Shown here: in pieces, positions 35,901 through 44,776 of the stretch
Layout: each line of letters begins with the position of its first letter
How positions within the stretch are numbered: position 1 is the stretch's first letter
Assembly: GCF_025698545.1 (NCBI RefSeq)
Contig: NC_068571.1
Span: forward strand, 40,209,733 to 40,273,732
Length of the DNA stretch: 64,000 bases
Source of the DNA: Gossypium raimondii
Lineage: Eukaryota; Streptophyta; Magnoliopsida; Malvales; Malvaceae
Direction: 5' to 3'
Notes under the pieces: model-generated
Database searches by the model: none
What the model saw: the letters and a program-made list of their open reading frames with translations, nothing else
Told to the model about the DNA's origin: nothing
Position numbers and translations under genes: made by a program

Positions 35901-37253
35901 ATGAAATGCTTCCTTTGTCAAGGACCACACATGGCGCGTAAATGTCCAAATAAAGTGATGATTTCGGCAAAGGAGGATGAGCCGAAGGAGGAGGCAAAGC
36001 CTACCGAGGGAAACACATCGAAAGTCAATTCAATGGTACTCATTCCTGGGAAGAGGAATGAAAATGGGTTGATGTTTGTGGACATCAACATTGCGGGTCA
36101 GAAGCGGAGTGCTCTTATTGATACGGGAGCATTGGACTTGTTCATGTCGGAAAAGGCTGCGAAGAAGCTTGGTCTGTCGATTAGGAAATCGAATAAGAAG
36201 ATCAAGGTAGCAACTTCTGAGAAAGCCCCAACTGTGGGAGTAGTTCGTGATGTGGAACTACAAATCGGCGAATGGAAGAGCAAGGAAGAATTCGAGGTAA
36301 TCCAATTAGATGATTACGATTTTGTGCTTGGCTTAAACTTCCTTGTCAAGATTCAGGCAACTCTGCAACTAAGGGCCGATCAAATCCATATTGCCACCGG
36401 TCCATCAACAAAGAGTATTGTGTCGGTGCATCGGGATGTGAAAGTTGGGACTAAGGTGTTATCGTCAATCCAACTAGTCGAAGATGTTTCGTATGGGAGA
36501 AACATTGATTTGTCAAAAAGGAATGCTACGAAAGCCCCTTCGGAAGTGTTAGTGGTGCAAGGGACCGATATGAAGCTTGCGGGATCGACTGTAGAACCGA
36601 CACCTTTGAGAAAGGTGGGTTGTGCATCGGGCTCCAAGGGAAAAAGAGTAATGCAAGGACAGTCGAGACGAGTAAATGCTACGAGTAAGGTACATTGTAA
36701 ACACTCTGATAGTGTTTTGAATTCTGACTTGTTGGCTTGGCAAGGTCGTAGGGGCCCTTTCAAAGTTCATAAGCAAGGAGGCCAAGGAACTGTGGGCAGT
36801 ACGAAGCCGAGGTATGAGAATCGAGGGGATTCCAACAGAAACAAGTCAAAATTGGGGCAAGTTATAGCGGAGACTTCTTGCCAGCAAAATGTACCAATGA
36901 GTGGAACGGTTCAAGATAAGAGGCGACGAAACTCGAGGCATAAGTTCCGAAGGAAGGGACAACCTGATCGCAAGACGAGTCGGGAAGAAGCCGAGGCAAC
37001 GAGAAAGTTTCACAGTGAATCAAGTCAGTGTCATCCAGAAAACGTAACGAGGGCGTTGCGAGATTGGGTGGGGGAGAATGTCACGGGCCAAAGTGCAAAG
37101 CCCGTGACCATGCCGCAAGAAGTGCCCCATGGAGGTCTATCGATTAGATGGGGGACATTTAGCCCACAAGAACTGGCCCGATTCAGAGAGCTACTAAAGA
37201 AACCTATCAGATTGAAGCCTGGTTGGCCCAATGATGAAGACATGGCAGCTTAG
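35901..37253 (+). CDS. Zinc knuckle-aspartic protease ORF with pol C-terminal tail
   Basis: An open frame of 450 residues. Residues 3-15 form a CCHC-type knuckle (CFLCQGPHMARKC, spacing C-X2-C-X3-H-X4-C). The retropepsin active site is DTGA at 74-77, followed by the flap region and a GLNFL motif near 148. After about residue 170 the protein turns basic and low in complexity. From about 365 it matches what I recall as the end of the full-length relatives' polyprotein (FHSESSQCHPENVT, DWVGENVTG). Thus the RT, RNase H and integrase core seems removed with the frame kept. The last 58 codons lie inside the 3' LTR. Expression is doubtful because gag upstream is broken. Confidence 0.7.
   Translation: MKCFLCQGPHMARKCPNKVMISAKEDEPKEEAKPTEGNTSKVNSMVLIPGKRNENGLMFVDINIAGQKRSALIDTGALDLFMSEKAAKKLGLSIRKSNKKIKVATSEKAPTVGVVRDVELQIGEWKSKEEFEVIQLDDYDFVLGLNFLVKIQATLQLRADQIHIATGPSTKSIVSVHRDVKVGTKVLSSIQLVEDVSYGRNIDLSKRNATKAPSEVLVVQGTDMKLAGSTVEPTPLRKVGCASGSKGKRVMQGQSRRVNATSKVHCKHSDSVLNSDLLAWQGRRGPFKVHKQGGQGTVGSTKPRYENRGDSNRNKSKLGQVIAETSCQQNVPMSGTVQDKRRRNSRHKFRRKGQPDRKTSREEAEATRKFHSESSQCHPENVTRALRDWVGENVTGQSAKPVTMPQEVPHGGLSIRWGTFSPQELARFRELLKKPIRLKPGWPNDEDMAA
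37066..37078 (+). other. Polypurine tract
   Basis: GGGTGGGGGAGAA directly abuts the 3' LTR start TGTCACG. It is the expected plus-strand primer of an LTR retrotransposon. Confidence 0.8.
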
Positions 37254-37712
37254 GCAATTTTGGTAACTAATCTTAGAAGATAGAATAGAATCATATCTTG
37301 TAAGATTAGATTAGATTTGATACGGTAAATCTTGTAAATCCCTAAAATCAAGGGATATAGTGAATCTCGTCCGTCGATGTACATGTATCTTGACCGTCGA
37401 TTTTGGGGGAGCTCAACTATAAATAGAGAGCCTCCCCCTCATTTGTAGAGCATCCATTGTAGCTTGAATTCTTAAGAGTAATAGAATTCTTGAGCAGTTA
37501 CTCAAACACTTTGTGTGCTTTCTTTCTTTAGCTTTCTGTTGTTCTCTTGTGGCTTCTTTTGGCACAATCGCTTCCGCTATACAAATTGGTGCCTTGGAGG
37601 AGTTCTAAAAGAATCCTCTCTTTTGGGAGTTAAGGCTGACTTGGGCGAGTTTGGACGAACGGATCGCCTAAAGCCGCATGGATTGCGAGACGAAAGGTCT
37701 AGCCTCGTGACA
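37079..37712 (+). repeat. 3' LTR of the gag-protease element
   Basis: 634 bp with the same termini and TATA motif (near 37,420) as the 5' copy. Its single-base runs appear intact where the 5' copy has gaps. Confidence 0.92.
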
Positions 37713-38196
37713 TAAACACTTCCTTTTGGAGAAAGGTGGAGGTAGAGGTAGAGGCAACGATAGTAGTGGCGTGGGGAATCGGAGGACAGATATAAATTTT
37801 GATAATCAAATTGAAATCATTTGTAAATTTTAAGGTTTAATTTTTTAAAATTATAGCTAAATTAATATAATATATAAAAATTAAGGGATAAATTTGTTAT
37901 TATACTGATTCTTTAACTGTCATGTCGCTCTCCCATAAAAGATTTAACAACCATCTCGATTAATTAGATGACCAAATTAAAAAAAAAAAGATGATTGAGT
38001 GACCAAAAAAGATAATAATTAGATGACCAAACTAAAAAATTTATAGTTGAGTGATAAAAAAAATATTTACCCTAAAATATAAACTCATAATATTTAAGTT
38101 TGAATTTTATGAAAGTTCTGTTTTGTGAATTTAGTTTCTTTGTTATTATTTAATATTTTTAGAATTTTCTTTTGTTGATATGTATTCTAAGATTAA

Positions 38197-38347
38197 GGGT
38201 GAGTTTGGATGGGCGGTGCGTTTATCTGCGGTTAGTGTAAAAACAGCGGTGGCGGTGAGATTAGACACTGTAGCGATACTGTAGCGTGAGACAAAAAGTA
38301 AACTAAACAGCACCGCACCGCACCCAATCTCTAATCCAAACCCACCC
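38197..38347. mobile_element. Tourist-like MITE (PIF/Harbinger type)
   Basis: 151 bp with imperfect inverted ends GGGTGAGTTTGGATGGG and, on the other strand, GGGTGGGTTTGGATTAG. It is flanked by TAA at 38,194-38,196 and 38,348-38,350. A 3-bp TAA duplication with G-rich ends fits the PIF/Harbinger group. The GC-rich interior contains TGTAGCGATACTGTAGCG. It lies about 0.9 kb upstream of the Rab gene and has no coding capacity. Confidence 0.75.
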
Positions 38348-38350
38348 TAA

Positions 38351-39232
38351 GTGTGTTTTTTTATTTCGCGATAATGTGACATATTATATATATCTTTACA
38401 TTTCTTTACATTTAGACATTTCTTTTATATTTTAAAAATGATGAAAAAGAAGAAAATGGTCTAATATTTATTCAACGGTACAAAGAATGGCAAGACGTAT
38501 ATATACTTTTAATAAGAAAGGATGCATAAACAGATTAAATAACAAAAGTGTCTAAATTACACCCATCATCTTAAATAATTGACTTGAGCTCAAGCTCGAA
38601 CTTAAGTTCGAGTTTGAATTTGAATATAAAAATTAATAAACGAGTTGAATTGAATTCAAGTTCAAACATAAAAATAGACTTTTAATGAAGTTCCAGCTAA
38701 ATAACGAGTCGAACTCGACTCAATTACACCCTTAACATCATATTCTGCTTAGACAGTCTTTGCAAAGGGGATGTGACTGTAAGCATGTGTTACAAAAGTA
38801 AACTATGTTAAATTATTTGTTTGAATTAAAAAATAATTCAATAATTGAAAATACATATTTCGATATATGGAGATTAAATTCATAAAATAACATAATAGAG
38901 GGACCTTCAAACAATTTAGCCCAATATTTAATTGCCCGTTTCAGAAATCAAAATAAAAGCTTCCCCTTTCCCACCTTCTCCAGTGGTCGTAGTTTTTTTT
39001 AATCTTTTCTCTCATTCGTTTAATCTTTTTCAGTATAGTTTCTCTAAAATTATCAAATTTTTTACTTTGAGAAATTTCTCTTCTCGATCTATCCATTTCG
39101 AGTAAGTTGAAACGCTTCCAGATCTCTCTCTTAGTTTTTGCTCCATCTCTTTTGGCTGGTTGTTTTTTGGGATCTTGCAGGTTTGGGAAAGGAGAGACAA
39201 GATAGAGAGAAACAGAGAGTGAGAAATTTGGA
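38351..39232. other. Upstream region and 5' leader of the Rab gene
   Basis: A CTCGA/CTCAAG-rich patch at about 38,582-38,735, of the kind seen at 2,606 and 45,440, is followed by AT-rich sequence. A pyrimidine-rich leader follows (about 38,960-39,180), then an AG-rich stretch to the ATG. No other gene is seen. Confidence 0.45.
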
Positions 39233-41470
39233 ATGGCACATAGAGTAGATCACGAGTACGATTACCTTTTCAAGATTGTGCTGATCGGCGATTCTGGAGT
39301 TGGAAAATCGAATATTCTCTCTAGATTCACCAGAAACGAGTTTTGTTTGGAATCTAAATCCACTATCGGCGTCGAGTTCGCTACCAGAACTCTCCAGGTT
39401 CTCTTGGATTCATCTTCATATATGTTTATTTTTCCTGTCGAAAAATCAATAGTTATCGAAGTTTCTAAAATTTTACCTTATATAATTCTCTTTACCTTTG
39501 ATAGTTTAACGTGTGTTTAAATACTTCTGATCTGATTCATATTTGGAATTTTTTGCATGATTAAGTTGACTGCGAGATCTTTTGTTAATTATCTGGATAA
39601 TTTATTAGCATATGAAAAGAAAAAAAATCACTATTATGACTTGACGATTCCGATCCCGTTCTCTTGCACTCTGATTTTAGCTTGGAAGTAATGCAAGGAA
39701 AACAAAATGCTCATCGAGGCGTTTTCGCGTTATTTGATTTTACATTGAAAGTTGAAAGCTTATAGGTGATTTCTGTTGATTTTTCCATTTCTATATTTAG
39801 AAACAAAAATTCTAGAGGTGGTAAAAAGACATTCTCAATCCCTCTCAATTTCGAAATTGAGTAAATTAGTTCCTTTCAAAAAAAATTGGGACAATTAATC
39901 CCGTCAATTTTAAAAGTGAGCAATTAAGGGTAATTAATTACGGTGCTAATGTCTTTTGTCAATCATGCATAATTTTGATTGGTATGATAACAAATTTAGC
40001 CCTAACATTTACACATTTACAAAAATATTGCAGGCTAAATTTGTTAAATCATGACTAAATTGATAGAATGTGTAAATTATAAGAGCTAAATTTATTATTA
40101 TACCAGTCATATTTGTGTTAAATTGACGAAAAACATTTAAGTTGTGATTAATTGTTTTTAGTTGCCCGCTTTCGAAATCGATAGGGATTAAATTGCTCAG
40201 ATTTTTTTGAAGGGGCACAATTTATTCAATATCAAAGTTGAGAGAGGATGGAGACTTGTTTTTACCTAGGAAGGTTATTATTACAATTCTTTCTGTTATT
40301 ATTACTAGTAGTTGGAAGGAGTAGAAGATTTCTATAATAGTGAGAAAACAATTTTCTCTCTATGTTGGCATATTATTTTATTAAATTGAAAAACAAATCC
40401 TTTTGAAAATGAAAAATTATGTACTTAATCCAAGCTGTTTTTATGCTGTTTTATCCTATTTTCAATATTAGAGAGTACATTGTTGCTTTCAAAAAAGAGG
40501 GAGAGAGAGAGTACATTATTGTTTTTTGTAGGCCCATGACATAGCTGTGTATTTGATTTTGAAAAAAATAAAAAGGATAATTTATTGTGTTTGTCAGCCT
40601 GTCATTTTAAATTTATTAAACCGCATTCGATTCTCTGTTAATTGTTTATGCCACCTAGATTCTTGGTTTTTCCTAAAGTAATTGAATCCAATATCTATAC
40701 TACACATTTGATAAAAAGACAATTTCTTGTGTTTGTCAGCCTGTCGTATAGATTTATTAAACCTCTTTTGATTCTCTGTTAATTGTTTGTGCCACCTAGA
40801 TTCTTGGTTTTTCTTAAAGTAATTGAATATGGTTAATTGTTAGTATGATCCTTGGAAATTTTAAAAATAAATTAAGCATACCGTATATAACACTCATTCG
40901 AATCTAAATAATTAGATGCAGGTTGGTAGGCTTCTGGTCTGGTTTGTATTTTGCGATTAATTTATTTTCTATTTGATAATATAGGTGGAGGGAAAGACTG
41001 TGAAGGCACAGATTTGGGACACGGCAGGTCAGGAGAGATATCGAGCTATAACTAGCGCTTACTACAGAGGAGCTGTTGGTGCACTTCTTGTCTACGACAT
41101 AACAAAGAGGCAAACCTTTGATAACGTCCAAAGGTGGCTGCGTGAATTGAGGGAACACGCCGATTCTAACATTGTCGTCATGATGGCTGGAAATAAATCT
41201 GACCTGAATCATCTTCGAGCTGTTTCTGAGGTGGATGGTCATGGTTTGGCCGAGAAGGAAGGTCTTTCATTTCTCGAGACGTCTGCGCTGGAAGCAACCA
41301 ACATTGAGAAGGCATTCCAAACTATATTGACTGAGATCTATCATATCATGTGTAAAAAGGCATTGGCAGCCCAGGAAGCAGCGGCTACCACCAAGCTTCC
41401 CGGGCAAGGAACTACCATTAATGTCGCTGATGCATCAGGAAACACCAAGAAAGGATGCTGCTCTACATAA
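39233..41470 (+). CDS. RABA2B: Rab GTPase, RABA2b-like (2 exons)
   Basis: Small GTPase of the plant RabA (Rab11) group, which directs vesicles from the trans-Golgi/early endosome to the plasma membrane and cell plate. Exon 1 is 39,233-39,397 and exon 2 is 40,985-41,470; the 1.59-kb intron has GT and AG ends and falls after codon 55 (TLQ|VEG), the usual place. The product is 216 residues. All nucleotide-binding motifs are intact: GDSGVGKS (19-26), the switch I threonine in STIGVEF, WDTAGQE (66-72), NKSD (125-128) and ETSAL (153-157). The C-terminus KKGCCST carries the double cysteine for geranylgeranylation. The sequence is very close to what I recall of Arabidopsis RABA2b. A foldback element sits in the intron. 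The neighbour on the right converges on it. Confidence 0.95.
39820..40266. repeat. Foldback element in the RABA2b intron
   Basis: Left arm from GGTAAAAAGAC (39,820), right arm ending GTTTTTACC (40,266). The left phrases 'CTCTCAA', 'TTTCAAAAAAA', 'TTAATCCC' and 'AGTGAGCAATTAA' have inverted counterparts on the right. Arms are about 150 bases and imperfect. It is non-coding and removed with the intron. Confidence 0.65.
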
Positions 41471-41984
41471 ATAAATAAATAAGGTGATAGGTTATATTTG
41501 CTGGCAAGCAGGCCTTATCATTTCTTTATTATTCTTCTTTCTAAACCCCTTGTTTTTTATTCTTTCTTTTTTCTATTCAAATGTTTAGCTTTGAGAGAGT
41601 CTTTTAGATTACTTATTTTTACGAAATTGATTTCATTTTTTTGACAAGTCACTTGTACTAAAAGTGTGTCTCCTTTTATATTTGCTCTCCCTATCTTTTT
41701 CAATATGACAAGATCTTCCCGACAATGTATGGCTAATTTAACGTTTTCGGCTGTGAGAAATGAATGGCCCAAATAATAGATCTCTGTGTGAATTCAGCAG
41801 CTTCTATTGTAGCACATATATGTGTGTGATATTATTCCCCAAAGCTGTCGGCTGTTTGACCAATACAAAAAATGAGCCATATGATATGGTATTGAACGCA
41901 ATGTACATTGCCCTGGACAAGCTCAGCGTTTCCAAGTCATTAACTCAATGATATATCATTTAAGCCGAAGTAACTACCAAAAGA
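41471..41984. other. 3' region between the convergent Rab and MTP genes
   Basis: It contains the 3' UTR of the Rab gene (AAATAAATAAATAAGG just after the stop, T-rich tract after) and the downstream side of the MTP remnant. No other gene is seen. Confidence 0.5.
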
Positions 41985-42068
41985 TTACTCAATTTGTGAT
42001 GAATATTGTATGTTTTTACACAGTAATCACTGATCTCACTGAGTATTTCATTAGAGCTAGTTCCTGGG

Positions 42069-43586
42069 TCAGCTTTGACATGGCAGGACAATACAAGTTT
42101 CCCGATGTAGAATAATGAAAGAAAACTTCTCAAGTATATTGGAAAAAGTTTGAGCTGGGGAGTCCAAAATATAAAGACCATGGAGCACTCTAGCTGTACC
42201 AATCATCTTCGAAGAAGGAAGAGCCTGTCTAGAACAATGAGTTTTATGAAAGGTAAAGGAACAAGGTAATATAGCAGTGAGTTTAGTGACAGATAAAAGA
42301 TTAAAGGTAAATTGAGGAACATAGAGAACATTAGTAATGTAAAGACTATTATTGAAAATGACTGTACCAGAAATTCGAGCACAAACTTTAGTGCCATTTG
42401 GAAGGTTGATGTATATAGGTTTAATGGAATGAAAAGAAGCAAAAAACAATAAAGAGTGAGCAATATGATCAGTGGCACCTGTGTCAATGATCCAATGATG
42501 GGATTGAAGAGAAAAGAGGTTACCTGAGGATGGGGAAGGGTTCGGTTGTGAGGAAGAAGCAGTATTGGTAACATGAGGTGGGGAGGTAGATGCTGGAAGT
42601 AATGCAAGTAGCTGTTGCAACTGATCTTGTGTCAAAGTAACAGAAGGATCAGATGGCAAAATATCAACATGCTGCGAAGAGTCCAAAGGTTGTGCAGCAC
42701 AATCATTAAGGGCTGTGTGTGCACGAGAGGCCCGACCTCGAGACTTATAACCAGGTGGATATCCATGCTTTTCATAACAAGTATCAACAGTATGCCTAGA
42801 TTTGCCACAGAAGGTACATTGCCGTGAATCAATAGATGATTTAGCCTGAGGTTTCTTTGAAGAAGTGTGGTGGCGCAATGTGTTGCTAACAAACAACTGA
42901 GATGAGCCAGTAGGAAGGTGACGTTCTTGTTGAATAACTAGGGAAAACACTTTGTTGATTGGAGGCAAGGGATCAATAAGCATGATTTGAGAACGAATAG
43001 CAGCAAACCGATCATGGAGACCCTTAAGAAAACGAATAACGTAGTCGTTATCATGATATTTCTGGAGAGTGACAAAAACACCGCAATAGCAAGATGGTGA
43101 ACAAGAACAAACTGGAATTGGTCGAAAATTCATCAACTCATCCCAGAGAATTTTTAACTCAGTAAAGTAATCAGTAACGGAACGATCATCTTGCTTGAAA
43201 GCATTGATCTCTTCTTGGAGAGCAGAAATGCGGAAAACATCACCTTGAGAAAAGCGTTCACGAAGATCGCGCCAAATATCATAAGCAAAGTCGAGCCAAA
43301 GAACACTGTTCATGATCGAGGGCGAGATGGAATGGTGCAACCAAGAAAGCACCATAGTGTTACATCGTTCCCAGGCAGAATAAAGAGGATCCGTTCGAGG
43401 TGGAACTGTGATGGTGCCGTCAACAAACTGGAGCTTGTTTTTGAATAGAAATGCCATTGTCATAGCTCGAGACCAAGCGTGATAGTTTGAGCTTGATAAG
43501 ACAGGAGAAACAAGAACCAAAGCTGGTTTTTCATTTGGATGCAGATAGTATGGGCTAGAAGGCAGCATAGTATCATGAAATGCCAC
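42069..43586 (-). CDS. Copia gag-protease ORF, open
   Basis: An uninterrupted frame of 505 residues from the ATG at 43,586. Residues about 15-220 are the copia-type gag (NYHAWSRAMTMAF, then WDELMNFRPIPVC). A CCHC knuckle CTFCGKSRHTVDTC lies at 257-270 and the protease motif WIIDTGATDHI at about 365-375. The beginning of the gag-pre-integrase region (GTARVLHGLYIL) follows. The frame then crosses the short LTR end and stops 12 codons inside the MTP remnant. It lacks integrase, RT and RNase H. The open frame over more than 500 codons suggests either recent insertion or a gag-only family still moved in trans. Confidence 0.82.
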   Translation of the reverse strand: MAFHDTMLPSSPYYLHPNEKPALVLVSPVLSSSNYHAWSRAMTMAFLFKNKLQFVDGTITVPPRTDPLYSAWERCNTMVLSWLHHSISPSIMNSVLWLDFAYDIWRDLRERFSQGDVFRISALQEEINAFKQDDRSVTDYFTELKILWDELMNFRPIPVCSCSPSCYCGVFVTLQKYHDNDYVIRFLKGLHDRFAAIRSQIMLIDPLPPINKVFSLVIQQERHLPTGSSQLFVSNTLRHHTSSKKPQAKSSIDSRQCTFCGKSRHTVDTCYEKHGYPPGYKSRGRASRAHTALNDCAAQPLDSSQHVDILPSDPSVTLTQDQLQQLLALLPASTSPPHVTNTASSSQPNPSPSSGNLFSLQSHHWIIDTGATDHIAHSLLFFASFHSIKPIYINLPNGTKVCARISGTVIFNNSLYITNVLYVPQFTFNLLSVTKLTAILPCSFTFHKTHCSRQALPSSKMIGTARVLHGLYILDSPAQTFSNILEKFSFIILHRETCIVLPCQS

Positions 43587-43795
43587 TGGAAGAAAAGGGA
43601 ATCAAGAATGCAGATTATGGAGAAAGCAAAAAAATAAAGTCTGATACCATGTAGAATAATGAAAGAAAACTTCTCAAGTATATTGGATGCTAACGTATTG
43701 TTATATACAAGCAGGGAAAGGAAGTAACAGAAAATAACAGAAAAATAACTACTAACTGACTAACAATAAATTAATTTAAAACTATATGACTAATA
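42106..43795 (-). mobile_element. Copia-type element inserted in the MTP gene
   Basis: The insert is 1,690 bp and is flanked by the 5-bp duplication CCCGA (42,101-42,105 and 43,796-43,800). Minus-strand order is 5' LTR of 146 bp (43,795-43,650), primer site TGGTATCAGA, gag-protease frame, then only the last 38 bases of a 3' LTR (42,143-42,106). Those 38 bases match the end of the 5' LTR exactly. The outermost ends are TG on one side and TA (expected CA) on the other. RT and integrase are absent. Since the duplication is intact, either the element entered in this shortened form or an internal deletion later removed pol and most of the 3' LTR. Confidence 0.92.
43650..43795 (-). repeat. 5' LTR of the copia element
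   Basis: 146 bp, unusually short. A TTGTATATAACAATACG TATA-like motif lies on the minus strand near 43,700. A methionine-tRNA-type primer site (TGGTATCAGA, 43,649-43,640) follows directly. Confidence 0.88.
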
Positions 43796-44776
43796 CCCGA
43801 CAGTTATAGCCCATACGTGGAGGTCGTGAATGTTTTGGACTCCATCGATGCCCTTGATACCACTTTCCAGCATGTCGATATTAATTTCTCCTGCTGTCCT
43901 TTCCATCAATATGCTAAAAATATCTCTCAGCATAGGTAGAGTGGTACTGAGAGCAACGGTAGAGAAGATGAGTGTGCAGAGAAGATCAACAATCAACCAC
44001 TTAGGTTTTATCCAAATAACAGCTCCAGTGATCATCACCCCAACGGTTTGAATTAGGTCAGCCACGACATGCAAGTAAGCTCCTTGGAGATTTATGTTCA
44101 TTATCTTGTTTGTCTTTGGACCACTCGGCACCAAACTAGTCTCCTCTTCTGTGGCTAAATCACTATGATGGTCGTCGTGATGTCGATGATGAACTGTTCC
44201 CCTGCAAGCATGGTGAGTGTGGTCATGACCCAGCCAAAGGACCATAACCAAGTTGATCACAAATCTGAAAGCAGCAACTGCAAACATGAGTGCCCCGTTT
44301 ACCTCATCATTTTCATGGAGAATCCTGTCAAGTGCTTCGTATATTAAGAGAGCAGATATAAGCCATATGAGTTGCATAGACAAAAGAGCACCAAGGACTT
44401 CGAGACGATTGAACCCAAAAGATTGGTAGGATGTCGCCTTCCATGCGGAAGCCCAGACTGTAAATAGAGATATACAGAATCCAGCCACATCAGTGAGCAA
44501 GGGAGCTGCATCTGACATAACTGCAAGGCTGTTGGCTTTCACTCCACCAATAATCTCTACTGATATAACTATAAGATAGAAAAGTATGAGGCCAGAAAGT
44601 TTGGTTACTGACTTGTGTCGTTCCTTTGATTCCAAAGCAGTGTTTGGTCGCCCGGAAAAGACACAACCAGAGCAGCATTTCAACTCTGGGGTCATTGAAA
44701 TCACAGTATTTCCATCAGATACCATTGGCATCTCAATTTCCTTTAATCTTTGAATGGAGACTTCGCCATCTTCCAT

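Larger units (their letters stand above)
34132..37712 (+). mobile_element. Non-autonomous Ty3-type LTR retrotransposon (gag-protease only)
   Basis: Two direct LTRs (34,132-34,759 and 37,079-37,712) share the termini TGTCACG...CGTGACA. A methionine-tRNA-type primer site follows the left LTR and a polypurine tract precedes the right one. The 2.3-kb interior encodes gag, a CCHC knuckle and an aspartic protease, but no reverse transcriptase, RNase H or integrase. It could move only with enzymes from a full relative. No target duplication is readable (GTAAG on the left, TAAAC on the right). Either an ectopic exchange occurred or the flanks decayed, although the LTRs are about 99% alike. Confidence 0.9.
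33512..38071. mobile_element. Long inverted-repeat element split by an LTR retrotransposon
   Basis: The stretch 33,512-33,760 and the reverse complement of about 37,830-38,071 match imperfectly along their length. Shared phrases include a GGTAAA outer end, 'TCATCTAATTATT', 'TCACTCAAT', 'AATCAGTATAATAA', 'TTTTTATATATTATAT' and 'ATAATTTTAAAAA'. The arms are about 250 bases. Between them lie about 350 and 90 bases of unique sequence and the LTR element 34,132-37,712. The layout suits a MULE-like or foldback DNA transposon that was later invaded. No transposase is seen and the target duplication is not clear. Confidence 0.6.
41985..44776 (-). pseudogene. Metal tolerance protein (CDF zinc transporter, MTP1 group), disrupted by copia
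   Basis: MTP1-group proteins are tonoplast Zn2+/H+ antiporters that load zinc into vacuoles. The coding sequence is a single exon starting at 44,776. Residues 1-327 are readable through IHDLHVWAITVG, with the Cys-rich N-terminal CCSGC, the transmembrane segments, a His-rich cytosolic loop (about 184-204) and the second metal motif HVVAD (236-240). At codon 327 a copia element (42,106-43,795) breaks the frame and adds TAT TAG. The rest resumes at 42,105 as GKLVLSCHVKADPG ... NEILSEISDYCVKTYNIHH, then shifts frame close to its end. The first metal motif reads PLLTD (92-96) instead of HxxxD; one base change, CAC to CCC, would explain it. With a truncated end, a lost ligand and a second frameshift, a working transporter is very unlikely. 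Confidence 0.92.

Noticed and set aside
36380..36763. 127-codon minus-strand frame
   Set aside because: Shadow of the retroelement protease frame on the other strand.
40904..41242. 112-codon minus-strand frame over the Rab gene
   Set aside because: Antisense to the conserved Rab exon 2.
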